Below are positions 17,294 through 26,285 of a stretch of DNA of 64,000 nucleotides, piece by piece. The position numbers were made by a program, and so were the translations under genes. Where the stretch lies: NCBI RefSeq assembly GCF_010233585.1, contig NZ_CP045997.1, forward strand, positions 8,514,649 to 8,578,648, written 5' to 3'. The stretch comes from Spirosoma endbachense (GTDB lineage: Bacteria > Bacteroidota > Bacteroidia > Cytophagales > Spirosomataceae). The notes under the pieces were generated by a model. That model had not been told where the DNA came from. It searched no databases and saw only the letters and a list, made by a program, of their open reading frames with translations. Positions within the stretch are counted from its first letter, which is position 1. Each line of letters begins with the position of its first letter.

Positions 17294-17819
17294 TGTATCA
17301 TTTTTATTAGGCTCCAGTCAGTAATAATTTACGGTTGATGAACGATTTTCTTTCTAGCCTCGGCCACAAAATTGCAGAATGTTTATTTTAGGTATCATTG
17401 AGCTAAGAAATAGCCCCCTGACAAACCCGATTCTAAAATAAATACAATTATTTAAGCGCTCACTTGCTTTTCAAGGAATTTTTTCTTACTTTTGCACTAG
17501 ATTTTACAAGCGACATCCGTCGTATCTCTGTTTCTCTCCTTTTTACACGCTGAGTTAGGTCTGACAGAGTCCGGTATGGATGTACAGGATGGGTTTCTGT
17601 GTGGACGCTCCCGGGTGGGGCACTTGCGCGTGGGCTAATCGTCTAATTGTTCGGGCCAGTTGTTGGTTTGTTGTCTTCTCCCTTTAGATAGGTCGGGAGT
17701 GTGGTCCTTGTTGGGTCGTTGGGGCAATCGTTCGTTGGGCAATTCTCGCATTATCGCGCCGTTCACAGGCACTGACTCGTCTTCGCTTGGATGATTAATT
17801 CTACATTTTTCCCAAGTTA
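17294..17819 (+). other. Long leader and promoter region of the DEAD-box helicase
   Basis: No gene is seen in these 526 bases. An inverted repeat (TTTATTTTAG at 17382-17391 with CTAAAATAAA at 17433-17442) sits just before the promoter at 17464-17494. From the predicted start near 17501 to the ATG at 17820 is a leader of about 320 nt, unusually rich in G and T. Long structured leaders are known for cold-induced helicase and cold-shock mRNAs, which is a possible parallel. Confidence 0.5.
17464..17494 (+). promoter_or_regulatory. Promoter of the DEAD-box helicase
   Basis: TACTTTTG at 17487-17494 is an exact TAnnTTTG; TTG at 17464-17466 lies 20 bases upstream, the usual Bacteroidota spacing. Confidence 0.65.
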
Positions 17820-19886
17820 ATGAAAACGAAAAAAACGAACACTGATAGTCAGGACGAAACGCTGACCGTTGATCAATCGGTAATGGAAGTGGCACAAACA
17901 GACAATAACGATCTGGAAACACCTGTAGCCAATACAGAAATACAGAACGCCGTGGCGGAAGTTATATCTGTGGAAGATACACCTGTAGCAGCCACTACAC
18001 CCGACACAACCGGTACGCCTAAAGTCGATCCTAACCAGATCCTTTTCTCAAGCCTTGATATTTCAGAAGACCTATTACGGGCTGTTACCGATATGGGCTT
18101 CATTAGCCCGTCGCCAATTCAGGCCGAAGCGATTCCACCAATTCTGGCAGGTCGCGACGTCATTGGTCAGGCTCAAACCGGAACTGGTAAAACAGCCGCT
18201 TTTGGTATTCCTGCTCTTGATCTGATTGATGTGCAGGACCGTGCGGTTCAGGTACTTATTCTTTGCCCAACCCGTGAACTGGCTCTGCAGGTAGCAGAAG
18301 AAATCAAAAAGCTAGCTAAATACAAGCGGGGTGTCCGTATCGAAGCGATTTATGGAGGTGACTCCATTGAACGGCAGATCCGGTCCCTTAAAAGTGGAGT
18401 TCATATCGTGATCGGAACGCCCGGTCGTGTTATGGACCACATGGAACGCAATACGCTTAAACTCGACCACGTCAAGATGATGATTCTTGATGAGGCCGAT
18501 GAAATGCTGGATATGGGCTTTCGCGAAGACATCGAGAACATTCTGGACGACATGCCCGAAGAGCGGCAAACGATCCTGTTCTCGGCTACGATGTCGAAGC
18601 CGATCATGCAGATCACTCAGAAATTCCAGAAAGACCCTGTTCTGGTAAAGGTCGTCAAACGTGAACTGACCAATACCAATATCGAGCAGGTGTATTTTGA
18701 AGTGAAGCCAAAAGCAAAAGTTGAGGTAATGTGCCGTCTGATCGACATGTATGACCTGAAACTATTGCTGGTATTCTGTAATACGAAGCGTAAGGTCGAC
18801 GAGATCGTCGAAGATCTGCAAATTCGTGGTTATCAGGCAGAAGGCTTACACGGTGACCTTCGTCAGGCACAGCGGAATAACGTCATGAGTAAGTTCCGTG
18901 CCGGTACGACCAGCATTCTGGTTGCTACTGACGTAGCCGCTCGTGGTATCGACGTTGACGATGTCGATGCTGTTATCAACTTCGATATTCCGCTCGACGA
19001 AGAATATTACGTACACCGCATTGGCCGGACGGGCCGCGCTGGCAAATCAGGCCGGGCGTTCTCGATGGTCGGTCGTGACGAAAAATACCGCTTCCGCGAA
19101 ATTCAGACCTATACCAAAGTAAAGGTTGAAAAAGGTGTAATTCCGTCTTTCGAAGACATCGTAGGTGTTCGGAAAGCTCGCTTTATCGAGCAAATCCAGC
19201 AGGCGATTCAGGAAAGCCAGGATCTGAACCTGTATTCGGATATGCTTACCCAACTGCAACACGCAGGCTTCTCGACCGAACAAATCGTGGCGGCTCTGGT
19301 GAAACGCAGCATGGGTCTCGAGAAAAACGAATTTGCCGATCAAAATCTTGGTCTGGAAGATGATCGTCGGTCGGGCCGTGACAAATACGCCGATCGTGGC
19401 CGTGGTGATGCACCAGGCCGTTTCGATGATCGTCGTGGTGGTGACCGCGGGGGTTCGCGTTTTGGCGATAGAGATCGGCCGTCTTATGGCGATCGGGGTG
19501 GTAACCGCGACCGGCCAAGCTTCGGTGATCGGGGTGGCAACCGCGACCGGCCAGCTTTCGGTGATCGGGCCAGACGTGCTGATGGACCAGACCGCGACCG
19601 TAAGCCTTACTTTGACCGTGACGAACAACGGGCACCGCGTGAACGTGACGCAAACATGACTCGTCTGATGGTGAGCATTGGCCGTAAGGATTACGTTCGT
19701 CCAGGCGATATTGTTGGTGCCATTGCTGGCGAAGCCAATATTCCAGGCAACACCATCGGCAGCATCGATATCTTCGACAAATTCACTTACGTCGATGTTC
19801 CTAAAGATGTAGCCAACCGCGTTCTTGACGTTATGGAAGGCAATACGATCAAAGGACGCCGTGTAAATATTGAAGTAGCACGCTGA
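17820..19886 (+). CDS. deaD: DEAD-box RNA helicase, DeaD/CsdA type
   Basis: 688 residues. It unwinds RNA in ribosome assembly, cold adaptation or decay. An acidic, low-complexity N-terminal extension of about 75 residues precedes the helicase core: SPIQAEAIPPIL (Q motif), AQTGTGKT from residue 118, DEAD at 224-227, SAT, and HRIGRTGRAG near 400. A linker rich in Arg, Gly and Asp (RGG-like, about 510-605) contains a 36-bp tandem repeat at 19491. The C-terminal 75 residues form a DbpA-like RNA-binding domain (LMVSIGRKDYVRPGDIVGAI). It stands alone, with its own promoter, long leader and terminator. Confidence 0.93.
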   Translation: MKTKKTNTDSQDETLTVDQSVMEVAQTDNNDLETPVANTEIQNAVAEVISVEDTPVAATTPDTTGTPKVDPNQILFSSLDISEDLLRAVTDMGFISPSPIQAEAIPPILAGRDVIGQAQTGTGKTAAFGIPALDLIDVQDRAVQVLILCPTRELALQVAEEIKKLAKYKRGVRIEAIYGGDSIERQIRSLKSGVHIVIGTPGRVMDHMERNTLKLDHVKMMILDEADEMLDMGFREDIENILDDMPEERQTILFSATMSKPIMQITQKFQKDPVLVKVVKRELTNTNIEQVYFEVKPKAKVEVMCRLIDMYDLKLLLVFCNTKRKVDEIVEDLQIRGYQAEGLHGDLRQAQRNNVMSKFRAGTTSILVATDVAARGIDVDDVDAVINFDIPLDEEYYVHRIGRTGRAGKSGRAFSMVGRDEKYRFREIQTYTKVKVEKGVIPSFEDIVGVRKARFIEQIQQAIQESQDLNLYSDMLTQLQHAGFSTEQIVAALVKRSMGLEKNEFADQNLGLEDDRRSGRDKYADRGRGDAPGRFDDRRGGDRGGSRFGDRDRPSYGDRGGNRDRPSFGDRGGNRDRPAFGDRARRADGPDRDRKPYFDRDEQRAPRERDANMTRLMVSIGRKDYVRPGDIVGAIAGEANIPGNTIGSIDIFDKFTYVDVPKDVANRVLDVMEGNTIKGRRVNIEVAR
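19491..19574 (+). repeat. 36-bp tandem repeat in the RGG-like region
   Basis: Two near-perfect units (19491-19526 and 19527-19562) and the start of a third. Each encodes DRGGNRDRPSFG or a one-residue variant. Confidence 0.85.
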
Positions 19887-19909
19887 TAGCCAGCTTGATT
19901 ATAGCGAAT

Positions 19910-19942
19910 GCAAAAAGCCATCTGAGAAGGTGGCTTTTTTGC
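19910..19942 (+). terminator. Intrinsic terminator of the helicase gene
   Basis: GCAAAAAGCCA (19910-19920) pairs with TGGCTTTTTTGC (19931-19942), one base bulged; the stem itself ends in the T-run. It is also usable from the convergent side. Confidence 0.75.
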
Positions 19943-19959
19943 GTTAGTTCCAGGTCGGA

Positions 19960-21045
19960 TCAATCCTCACTTCGTACTGAAAACAATCGTTTCAGCCAGC
20001 TTTTCTTTTCGTCATTCTCTTCTTTCGTCTCCTGTTCGGTGAGTTGGTAATCCGCCAGTGCCTTCAGGTCTGGCTGACCGGCATCGACCCAGCAGGTGTA
20101 CCAAAAATCACCAACCAGTTTAATCGATGCCCGCATTTGTCGTTCCACCTGACCGCGCAGGCGCTCATGGTACTTCTGCGAGAAATCGGACGAATAAACT
20201 TTTGTGGTCAGGCCATTCCGCTCCTCAAAACCGAATTTACGTGTTTCGCCCATCTCTTCGGTCAGTTTCTCCTCAAACCGCAACACCGAGTCCAGGGCAG
20301 CATTAGCATTGAATACGGCTCGCCAGGCTGCTTTCTGGGGCGAGTTGACATAACTGGCTTGTCCGGTTAGAAAATCGTACTCGGCACTGAACAACTCTGG
20401 CAAACGCGACTCCCAGAAGCCATGAATACCCTGCTGGTTTGTCAACTGGCCATTGTAGTTACGGGTCGTATGCAAAGGCACATTGGCATCAGCAATATAA
20501 TGCCCTAAATCGGCAGCCACACGCAGAATTCGGCGCGCATCCCGTTGCCTGAATGCTTCGGTTAGCTGATATTTGGTTAGCTGTATCTGCCAGGGTACAA
20601 GTCCATGTAAGGCAAGCGTATCTTCGCCATATCGCTCCGTTGCTTCTTTATAGAAACGCGGAAGTGTCGTTACTGACGTGTCCGGGTAGGCATCAAGGTC
20701 AATAAAATGGCGCGGGGCCTCCCCTACTACCGCATATCGGCGTTTATCGGGATTGACAGCATTGTCGGCCAGAAAATTAATATGCTTTTTAAAGAATGGC
20801 ATCATTTCAGTCGGCAGCGTAAATACAGCCAGCCGATTAATCTGCTGATGCGCATAAAATCCCCACTCAGGCCGAAGCTTTGAGTGACGATGACAAATTG
20901 ACTTTTTCCAAGAAATCCCGTCCCGATAAACCTCGTTTTTTGGGGTTATTTCTTCGTATACGGGCTTACCACTCAATAAACTTTCAGCAAAAAAAATACC
21001 CACAATACCCAACCAAATAAAACCGTTGTACATTTGATGAAACAT
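19960..21045 (-). CDS. Zinc-dependent phospholipase C/S1-P1 nuclease-like protein
   Basis: 361 residues with an N-terminal hydrophobic segment (NGFIWLGIVGIFFAESLL) acting as signal or anchor. The helical core carries histidine and aspartate pairs typical of this metal-dependent fold: WGFYAHQQINRLAVF, HFIDLDAYPD, and LGHYIADANVPLHTTRN followed by GIHGFWESRLPEL. Bacteroidota homologues are annotated as zinc-dependent phospholipase C or S1/P1 nuclease; activity could be on lipids or nucleic acids. The C-terminal 30 residues are highly charged. Monocistronic, divergent from the gene at 21137. Confidence 0.75.
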   Translation of the reverse strand: MFHQMYNGFIWLGIVGIFFAESLLSGKPVYEEITPKNEVYRDGISWKKSICHRHSKLRPEWGFYAHQQINRLAVFTLPTEMMPFFKKHINFLADNAVNPDKRRYAVVGEAPRHFIDLDAYPDTSVTTLPRFYKEATERYGEDTLALHGLVPWQIQLTKYQLTEAFRQRDARRILRVAADLGHYIADANVPLHTTRNYNGQLTNQQGIHGFWESRLPELFSAEYDFLTGQASYVNSPQKAAWRAVFNANAALDSVLRFEEKLTEEMGETRKFGFEERNGLTTKVYSSDFSQKYHERLRGQVERQMRASIKLVGDFWYTCWVDAGQPDLKALADYQLTEQETKEENDEKKSWLKRLFSVRSED

Positions 21046-21136
21046 GGTACTTTAAGACTAAAAGATTTAATTATTCAAAAGAAGTGCCGTGTAATTCAAA
21101 ATAAAATTCGGAAAAACAGAAAAATATCAAATAATC

Positions 21137-21535
21137 ATGAATGCTAAATCACGAGGTTACGCTCTCATTGTTGTGCTAATGTGCGCTTTTGCTTTGACAA
21201 TCTATGGTGCCTACTCACCTGCCAGAAAAGCCCAGAAACAGCAAGTTGTGTGCATAAAATTCAAAAAAGGGGTTGAAAACGCAGCTGTTGAACAGCATAT
21301 GAATGGTTTTGCAGCCCTAAAGCACGAAATTCCACAGATCGTAGGTTATACGTCTGGTAAGACAATTTTGCCCAATCAGGCTGTTGCAGACTACGATGTG
21401 GTCCATTATCTGACCTTTCAGAGCGAAGCCGACATCAAGACATTTGAGCAAAGTGCTGTCTACAAACAGTTTGTTGCACAGAACCAGGGAATTTGGGATA
21501 AAACCTTGGTCGTCAACGCAGATATTCGCCCATAA
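21137..21535 (+). CDS. Exported Dabb-domain (stress-responsive A/B barrel) protein
   Basis: 132 residues. A signal peptide or anchor (YALIVVLMCAFALTIYGAYS) precedes a Dabb domain: VVCIKFKKGVENAAVEQHMNGF, the IPQIVGYTSGK segment, and HYLTFQSEADIKTFEQSAVYKQF. The fold is a dimeric alpha/beta barrel related to stress-induced plant proteins and to some cyclases; exported forms are common in Bacteroidota and lack known activity. It ends 16 bases before an inverted repeat that also covers the rpsT promoter. Confidence 0.82.
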   Translation: MNAKSRGYALIVVLMCAFALTIYGAYSPARKAQKQQVVCIKFKKGVENAAVEQHMNGFAALKHEIPQIVGYTSGKTILPNQAVADYDVVHYLTFQSEADIKTFEQSAVYKQFVAQNQGIWDKTLVVNADIRP

Positions 21536-21551
21536 ATAGGCAAAACTTCTA

Positions 21552-21600
21552 GAAATTCGGATGGAGCTATTGACTGTTCCATCCGAATTTCGTATTTTTG
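21552..21600 (+). promoter_or_regulatory. rpsT promoter embedded in an inverted repeat
   Basis: GAAATTCGGATGGA (21552-21565) is the perfect inverse of 21578-21591. The loop holds the -33 TTG (21570-21572), and TATTTTTG (21593-21600) is an exact -7 element 20 bases further. The hairpin may also terminate the upstream gene. Confidence 0.7.
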
Positions 21601-21640
21601 CGCCCTCTTATCGCGACAACGATTTTCACATTACATACAA

Positions 21641-21907
21641 ATGGCAAACCATAAGTCAGCAAAAAAAGCAATCCGGTCGAGCGCCAAGAAGCGGTTGTTG
21701 AACCGTTACCAGCACGTAACAACCCGGAACATGGTAAAAAAACTACGTACCACTACCGACCACGCTATGGCGGTTGAATTGTTCAAGTCGGTTTCGTCTG
21801 CTCTGGACAAACTAGCTAAGCGCAGTATCATCCACAAAAACAAAGCAGCCAACAATAAATCGAAACTGGCTCGTTTGGTCAATGGTCTGAAACCGGCAGC
21901 AGCTTAG
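21641..21907 (+). CDS. rpsT: 30S ribosomal protein S20
   Basis: 88 residues, the normal size. It binds 16S rRNA in the body of the small subunit. The basic, helical sequence shows MANHKSAKKAIRSSAKK and the conserved C-terminal IIHKNKAANNKSKLARLVN. The leader is about 34 nt from the predicted start, after a strong Bacteroidota promoter. S20 mRNAs are often autoregulated by the protein; no specific element is seen here. It stands upstream of radC with a gap of about 80-120 bases. Confidence 0.97.
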   Translation: MANHKSAKKAIRSSAKKRLLNRYQHVTTRNMVKKLRTTTDHAMAVELFKSVSSALDKLAKRSIIHKNKAANNKSKLARLVNGLKPAAA

Positions 21908-22030
21908 GCTTTAGACGCCTTAATCCGGCATAGTAACATTTTTACCGATAATGAAACCTTATCTTTTGGTGGATAGGGTTTTTTTATGCACTTTGGAAAC
22001 GCAAATTTCGTCCGTAACGACCCTGTTTCT

Positions 22031-22726
22031 ATGATTTACGCAACCTCCGGTACGATTCAAAGCTGGGCAGAAGAAGACCGCCCGCGCGAAAAATTAATGC
22101 TTAAGGGCAAAGCAGCTCTATCTGAAGCCGAATTGATCGCCATTCTGATTAACTCAGGTACCGTTGATCTAACGGCCGTTGACGTAGCAAAGATCATTCT
22201 GAAGAGCGTAGATAATAACCTCAACGAGCTGGCCAGGCTCAGCATTAAAGACCTATCTAAATTTCGGGGTATCGGCGAAGCAAAAGCGATCAGTATTGTG
22301 GCTGCCCTTGAACTCGGTCGTAGGCGCAAAGAGCAGGATCGACCCCAACGGGCACGTATTACCTGTTCGCGCGATGCCTACAACGAAATGATACCACACC
22401 TGATCGACAAGCCCCACGAAGAGTTCTGGATTTTACTGATGAATCGGGCAAATGAAATTCTTCGGCCTGTCCAGATCAGTTCAGGAGGTATATCGGGCAC
22501 AGTTGCCGATACCAGACTTATTTTCAAGCAAGCAATCGAGCATCTGGCCTCGTCAATGATCTTACTTCATAACCATCCTTCGGGCAATCTACTGCCTTCA
22601 CAGGCCGACAAAGACCTGACGCGCAAGCTTAAAGAGGCTGGGCGACTACTGGAAATTCCCGTACTCGATCACCTGATTTTTACGGACAAAGCGTATTTCA
22701 GCTTTGCGGATGAGGGTATTCTCTAG
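22031..22726 (+). CDS. radC: RadC-family JAMM protein
   Basis: 231 residues from ATG 22031 (MIYATSGTIQSWAEEDRPREK); an ATG at 21986 would add 15 residues. The N-terminal UPF0758 part contains a helix-hairpin-helix (KFRGIGEAKAISIVAALELGRR). The C-terminal JAMM metalloprotease-like domain has HNHPSGNLLPSQAD with the zinc-binding histidines and Asp. Despite the name, a role in DNA repair is not established for the family. Chromosomal copies like this one, next to ribosomal genes, are common. It converges on the site-2 protease gene with a 20-base gap. Confidence 0.93.
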   Translation: MIYATSGTIQSWAEEDRPREKLMLKGKAALSEAELIAILINSGTVDLTAVDVAKIILKSVDNNLNELARLSIKDLSKFRGIGEAKAISIVAALELGRRRKEQDRPQRARITCSRDAYNEMIPHLIDKPHEEFWILLMNRANEILRPVQISSGGISGTVADTRLIFKQAIEHLASSMILLHNHPSGNLLPSQADKDLTRKLKEAGRLLEIPVLDHLIFTDKAYFSFADEGIL

Positions 22727-22746
22727 TTGCTGGTTTGCGTGCTTAT

Positions 22747-23898
22747 TTACGTTAACAAAAACGGTTTCAGGCTAAAACACAGCACAAAAACAACTAAAGC
22801 CAACCAGCCCAGAATCTTACGTTTAGCATCCAGTGGCTCCTGCAACTCCGTTTCGGGATGATAGATGCCAAGGAATCGACCCAATACGAAGACAAATACC
22901 AGAAAACCAGAGTAACCTTCCCACTGCGGCTGAATCCAGGAAAAAATCAGTTGCGTTGCCACAACGCTAAGCGTAATGAGCCATGAGGTCATGCGATTCT
23001 CGCTGATCCGTGAAAAAGCCAGATACAGAAAACCAACATATAAGCCAAAGGAGCCTAGCTCAGAAAAAAATGCCTCGTCAGTCGGTACAGCAAAATCCGA
23101 TGGTTTAAATAAGCCCAATCCGGCATAAAACGCAAAGACAATGAACAAGGCAGGAGCTACCCACCGATATAAATCCCGGCCTATTAAGGCATAAAGAATA
23201 TGGCCGCCATCCAATTGTCCAATAGGAATTAAATTAAGCGAGGTGAAAAACAATGCCAGATAACCCGCCATTAGATACGGGTAATGGATCATCTCGTATG
23301 GGTGAGGCACACGCGCAGGATCGGCTACGTAGGTCTTAAAAAAGTTGAATAGCAAATTGTCGCCCAGTCCTACCGCTCCACCTGGTGGCAGGTTCCGGTA
23401 GGCATACTGCCCGTAATCAAGCCCCCACTTCTGGTATTCGGGGTGTATTGTAAAGATATACTCCGGCGGGGGTAAGTGAGTAAATCCATACCACAACACG
23501 ACCAATGCCAGCACAAACCCAGCCAATGGCCCGGCAATACCAATATCGAAATACTTTTTGCGGCTGTTGATGTAATCCTTAATCCGGATGAATGCGCCCA
23601 GCGTTCCAATACTCTGTCCAATGCCCAGCCACAGCGGTATGTAATAGGGCAGCGTTACGCGAACTTTATTGGCTTTTGCGGTAAAATAATGGCCAAATTC
23701 ATGAACAGTCAGGATGGCCAGAAAGGGAATCGAAAACTGAAAGCCAGCCACAAACTCCTCCCAGCCAAGGGTCTTCATTTTTTCGATCGGTATGAACAAC
23801 CGCCCGAACATCCACTCGGCTCCGGCCATAGTGGTAGTAATCAGAGTAACTAAAAAAAGACCTCCGTGGAGGAGGTACGTTTTGGTACGTTGGCTCAT
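22747..23898 (-). CDS. Site-2 protease-like M50 membrane metallopeptidase
   Basis: 383 residues, about eight membrane helices. The zinc-binding motif HEFGH is at residues 66-70 inside a helix, and the third ligand region NLIPIGQLDGGHILYALIG follows further on, as in S2P/RseP intramembrane proteases. No PDZ domain is seen, so it resembles the simpler FtsH-region or plastid EGY-like members. The usual role is cutting membrane-bound regulators during stress; the target here is unknown. No adjacent anti-sigma factor gene is present. Confidence 0.88.
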   Translation of the reverse strand: MSQRTKTYLLHGGLFLVTLITTTMAGAEWMFGRLFIPIEKMKTLGWEEFVAGFQFSIPFLAILTVHEFGHYFTAKANKVRVTLPYYIPLWLGIGQSIGTLGAFIRIKDYINSRKKYFDIGIAGPLAGFVLALVVLWYGFTHLPPPEYIFTIHPEYQKWGLDYGQYAYRNLPPGGAVGLGDNLLFNFFKTYVADPARVPHPYEMIHYPYLMAGYLALFFTSLNLIPIGQLDGGHILYALIGRDLYRWVAPALFIVFAFYAGLGLFKPSDFAVPTDEAFFSELGSFGLYVGFLYLAFSRISENRMTSWLITLSVVATQLIFSWIQPQWEGYSGFLVFVFVLGRFLGIYHPETELQEPLDAKRKILGWLALVVFVLCFSLKPFLLT

Positions 23899-23970
23899 TA
23901 ATGCTGTATGCTATAGGATGTATTCATTAGGCTGCATGATCTGAAATGACCATACTTTTTAGCTCATACA

Positions 23971-24609
23971 TCATATATCTTTTAAGTAATCCAAAATAGT
24001 TTTTGGCGCCTGAACGTGAATGGCCCGAATCCCTAACTCTAGAGCCGCCCGGATATTCGCGGCATTATCGTCAAAGAAAGCTGTTTCTTCGGCGACTAAT
24101 CCCGCTTTTGCCAGAACGTGCTGATAAATTTCGGGAGACGGTTTGGCCAGCCGGACTTCATAGGAATAAAATACTTGCTCGAAGAGTTCCTCAAGCGTTG
24201 GCTGATTCATTTCCGAAAGCACGTGGTTGACCTGACGGATATGAATCGGACTCGTATTACTTAACAGAAAAAGCCGGCAATTCTGCTTCAGTTCTTTAAT
24301 GCGTTCGATACGTTCGACCGGCAGGTCGAGTAATACCGTATTCCAGGCTGTATCAATAACCTCATCGGCCCAGGAGTCATTTTTTAGCACCTGACGGACA
24401 TGAGTCCGGAAAGCGTTGTCATCGACAAGACCTGTTTCGTACTTATTCAGGATATCGTACTGCTTCCAGATAGCCTGTACTTCAGTTTCAGGCAAGTTGG
24501 CAAGCATCGCAAAGTTGCGGACGGGAGCAGTCAGGTCAATCGGGATAATAACGTCGCCGAGGTCGAATATGAGATTTTTGAGCGTTGAGGTATTATTTCC
24601 AGAATTCAT
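23971..24609 (-). CDS. HAD-superfamily phosphatase, YihX-like
   Basis: 212 residues from the ATG at 24609; a 13-codon upstream extension is probably not used. HAD motifs: FDLGDVIIPID (nucleophile Asp; the second position is Gly-Asp, as in the FDxGxV subgroup), LLSNTSPIHIRQ (motif II), AKPSPEIY (motif III Lys) and FFDDNAANIRAA (motif IV). The cap is helical. The closest type is alpha-D-glucose-1-phosphate phosphatase YihX; other sugar-phosphate substrates are possible. It sits 72 bases downstream of the site-2 protease start on the same strand, so it may be cotranscribed with it. Confidence 0.85.
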   Translation of the reverse strand: MNSGNNTSTLKNLIFDLGDVIIPIDLTAPVRNFAMLANLPETEVQAIWKQYDILNKYETGLVDDNAFRTHVRQVLKNDSWADEVIDTAWNTVLLDLPVERIERIKELKQNCRLFLLSNTSPIHIRQVNHVLSEMNQPTLEELFEQVFYSYEVRLAKPSPEIYQHVLAKAGLVAEETAFFDDNAANIRAALELGIRAIHVQAPKTILDYLKDI

Positions 24610-24815
24610 TCGCAGCCGGAGGTAAATGTTAGCTAAACCGGAAGCCAAAGATAACTATCCTGCCAACGAAATCTAGTTGATTGCCTTTAATCCAATGAAT
24701 AGGAGAAGAACGGCCTTGTCTGTGATTGAAAATCCAGCTTAAAGAAATTAGCCTTCTTACGACTTAACGTATAACCAGTTTCTGAATTAACTGAGGTCGG
24801 TCCAGCGTTTGAGAT

Positions 24816-24875
24816 TGCTTGCTTAACAGACAGCCCCGTTAGATGCATCTAACGGGGCTGTCTGTTAAGCAAGCA
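24816..24875. repeat. Perfect 60-bp palindrome
   Basis: Positions 24816-24845 are the exact reverse complement of 24846-24875, with no loop. It lies 8 bases beyond the stop of the WecA-type gene and probably ends the minus-strand transcript, though no T-tract follows. Confidence 0.85.
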
Positions 24876-24883
24876 GCTCTTCT

Positions 24884-26092
24884 TTAAAGATAATCAACGA
24901 TACGGCGGCCAATAATACCACTTTGTAGCTCTCGACGCAGAACCGCCCGACGACGGCGTGGGTGCGTTGATACATACATAGCGCGCATCTTTAGCGTAAA
25001 ACTCGCTATCATATAGAGCCCAAATAAGGCTCCCAGAATCAATAGCGACTGTGTATTGGTGATGTTCCGATGGAGCAAAAAGAATAGAAGTGTATTCAGT
25101 AACGAGGCTCCACAAAGTACGGCTGTTGCCTGTGCGTGTGATAGACCATTGTCTAACAGAATATGGTGCATGTGGTTTCGATCAGCCGAGAAAGGCGACC
25201 GCCGAGCCAGAATACGTACCAGAAACACGCGTAGGGTATCGAAAATAGGCACAATCAGAATAACGATAGCAATGATTGGCGCATTGAAAAAGGCCGTTGG
25301 TTCAAATCGGTATGACGCATTAAGACTGACAAAACGCACCGCGAAGAACGCCAGCATAAAACCGATAATTAATGAGCCCGTGTTGCCCATGAAAATCTTA
25401 CTGGTCTTCGAAAAATTGAACCGTAAAAAGCCTAGTAATGCACCAGTCAAAGTAAATGCCAGACAAGCCATTGTGAAGTGATTCGTCAGTAAGAACCAGG
25501 TTCCAAATGTTCCGCTGGCAATCGTTGCAATGCCTCCAGCCAGCCCATCAATACCGTCGATGAGGTTGATGGCATTGGTCAGAGCGATAAAAATGAAGCA
25601 GGTAAGCAGAATACTGATAATCTCTTCGATATGGTGGAAACCCATAATCCCGTACAAATAATCGACTTTCAGATCACCGAAGAAGATCAGGATCATGGCT
25701 GCCAGAATCTGAAAGAGAATCTTTTTATTGGGATCAATACCGACCAAATCGTCTTTAATCCCAATAAAAAAAAGGATAGTCATGCCTGCCACAGACAAGT
25801 CCGTTCGGTACACATCGGTCTGATCAATACTAGGCCATAGAAAATAAGCGATCAGGATGGCTGCGAAAATAGCAATACCGCCAAAGGTTGGCGTAGGCGT
25901 CGTATGTGACCGTCGTTCACCGGGTTTCTCCATGAGCGATTTTAACTCAGAGATTTTAATGACAACCGGAATTGACACAACTGCAACGAAGCAGGCAACT
26001 AAAAATGATAAGATGCACTGATACAAGCCAAGCTTGAACAGTTCATCATCAAATTTATTTAGTAGATAGGCAATTAACAAATCAAGATTCAT
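24884..26092 (-). CDS. WecA/MraY-type undecaprenyl-phosphate sugar-1-phosphate transferase
   Basis: 402 residues, about 11 membrane helices. It loads the first sugar phosphate (for WecA, GlcNAc-1-P from UDP-GlcNAc) onto undecaprenyl phosphate, which starts repeat-unit synthesis on the inner membrane. Family motifs: ERRSHTTPTPTFGGIAIF, a DD-like pair in FIGIKDDLVGIDPNKK, INLIDGIDGLAGG, MGNTGSLIIGF, and RSPFSADRNHMHH near the C terminus (cytoplasmic His motif). It is the best candidate to prime the surface polysaccharide encoded by the following 30 kb. It is separated by about 190 bases from the next gene upstream. Confidence 0.92.
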   Translation of the reverse strand: MNLDLLIAYLLNKFDDELFKLGLYQCILSFLVACFVAVVSIPVVIKISELKSLMEKPGERRSHTTPTPTFGGIAIFAAILIAYFLWPSIDQTDVYRTDLSVAGMTILFFIGIKDDLVGIDPNKKILFQILAAMILIFFGDLKVDYLYGIMGFHHIEEIISILLTCFIFIALTNAINLIDGIDGLAGGIATIASGTFGTWFLLTNHFTMACLAFTLTGALLGFLRFNFSKTSKIFMGNTGSLIIGFMLAFFAVRFVSLNASYRFEPTAFFNAPIIAIVILIVPIFDTLRVFLVRILARRSPFSADRNHMHHILLDNGLSHAQATAVLCGASLLNTLLFFLLHRNITNTQSLLILGALFGLYMIASFTLKMRAMYVSTHPRRRRAVLRRELQSGIIGRRIVDYL

Positions 26093-26285
26093 AAGGCTTT
26101 TAAGTTAGGCGATTAGATCACCGATTGGACCCTTTAGTAGAGCAGTTTACCAGACAAAGCCCATTCAAGTATAACGTGTGGACAACATTTACGCGCAAAA
26201 CGATGTGCAGAGTATTCAGAATCTGTGTAAAAATCAATTCTTTACCTAAGAAGGCAAGTATAATTTGAGCGAACGGTTCTATGTA

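Noticed and set aside
19047..19628. 193-residue minus-strand reading frame
   Set aside because: It lies opposite the helicase 3' half and its low-complexity repeats mirror the 36-bp repeat of the real gene; no independent signals.
24816..24875. Palindrome as an insertion-sequence remnant
   Set aside because: No transposase remains and no direct repeat flanks it; the position just past a stop codon favours a terminator.
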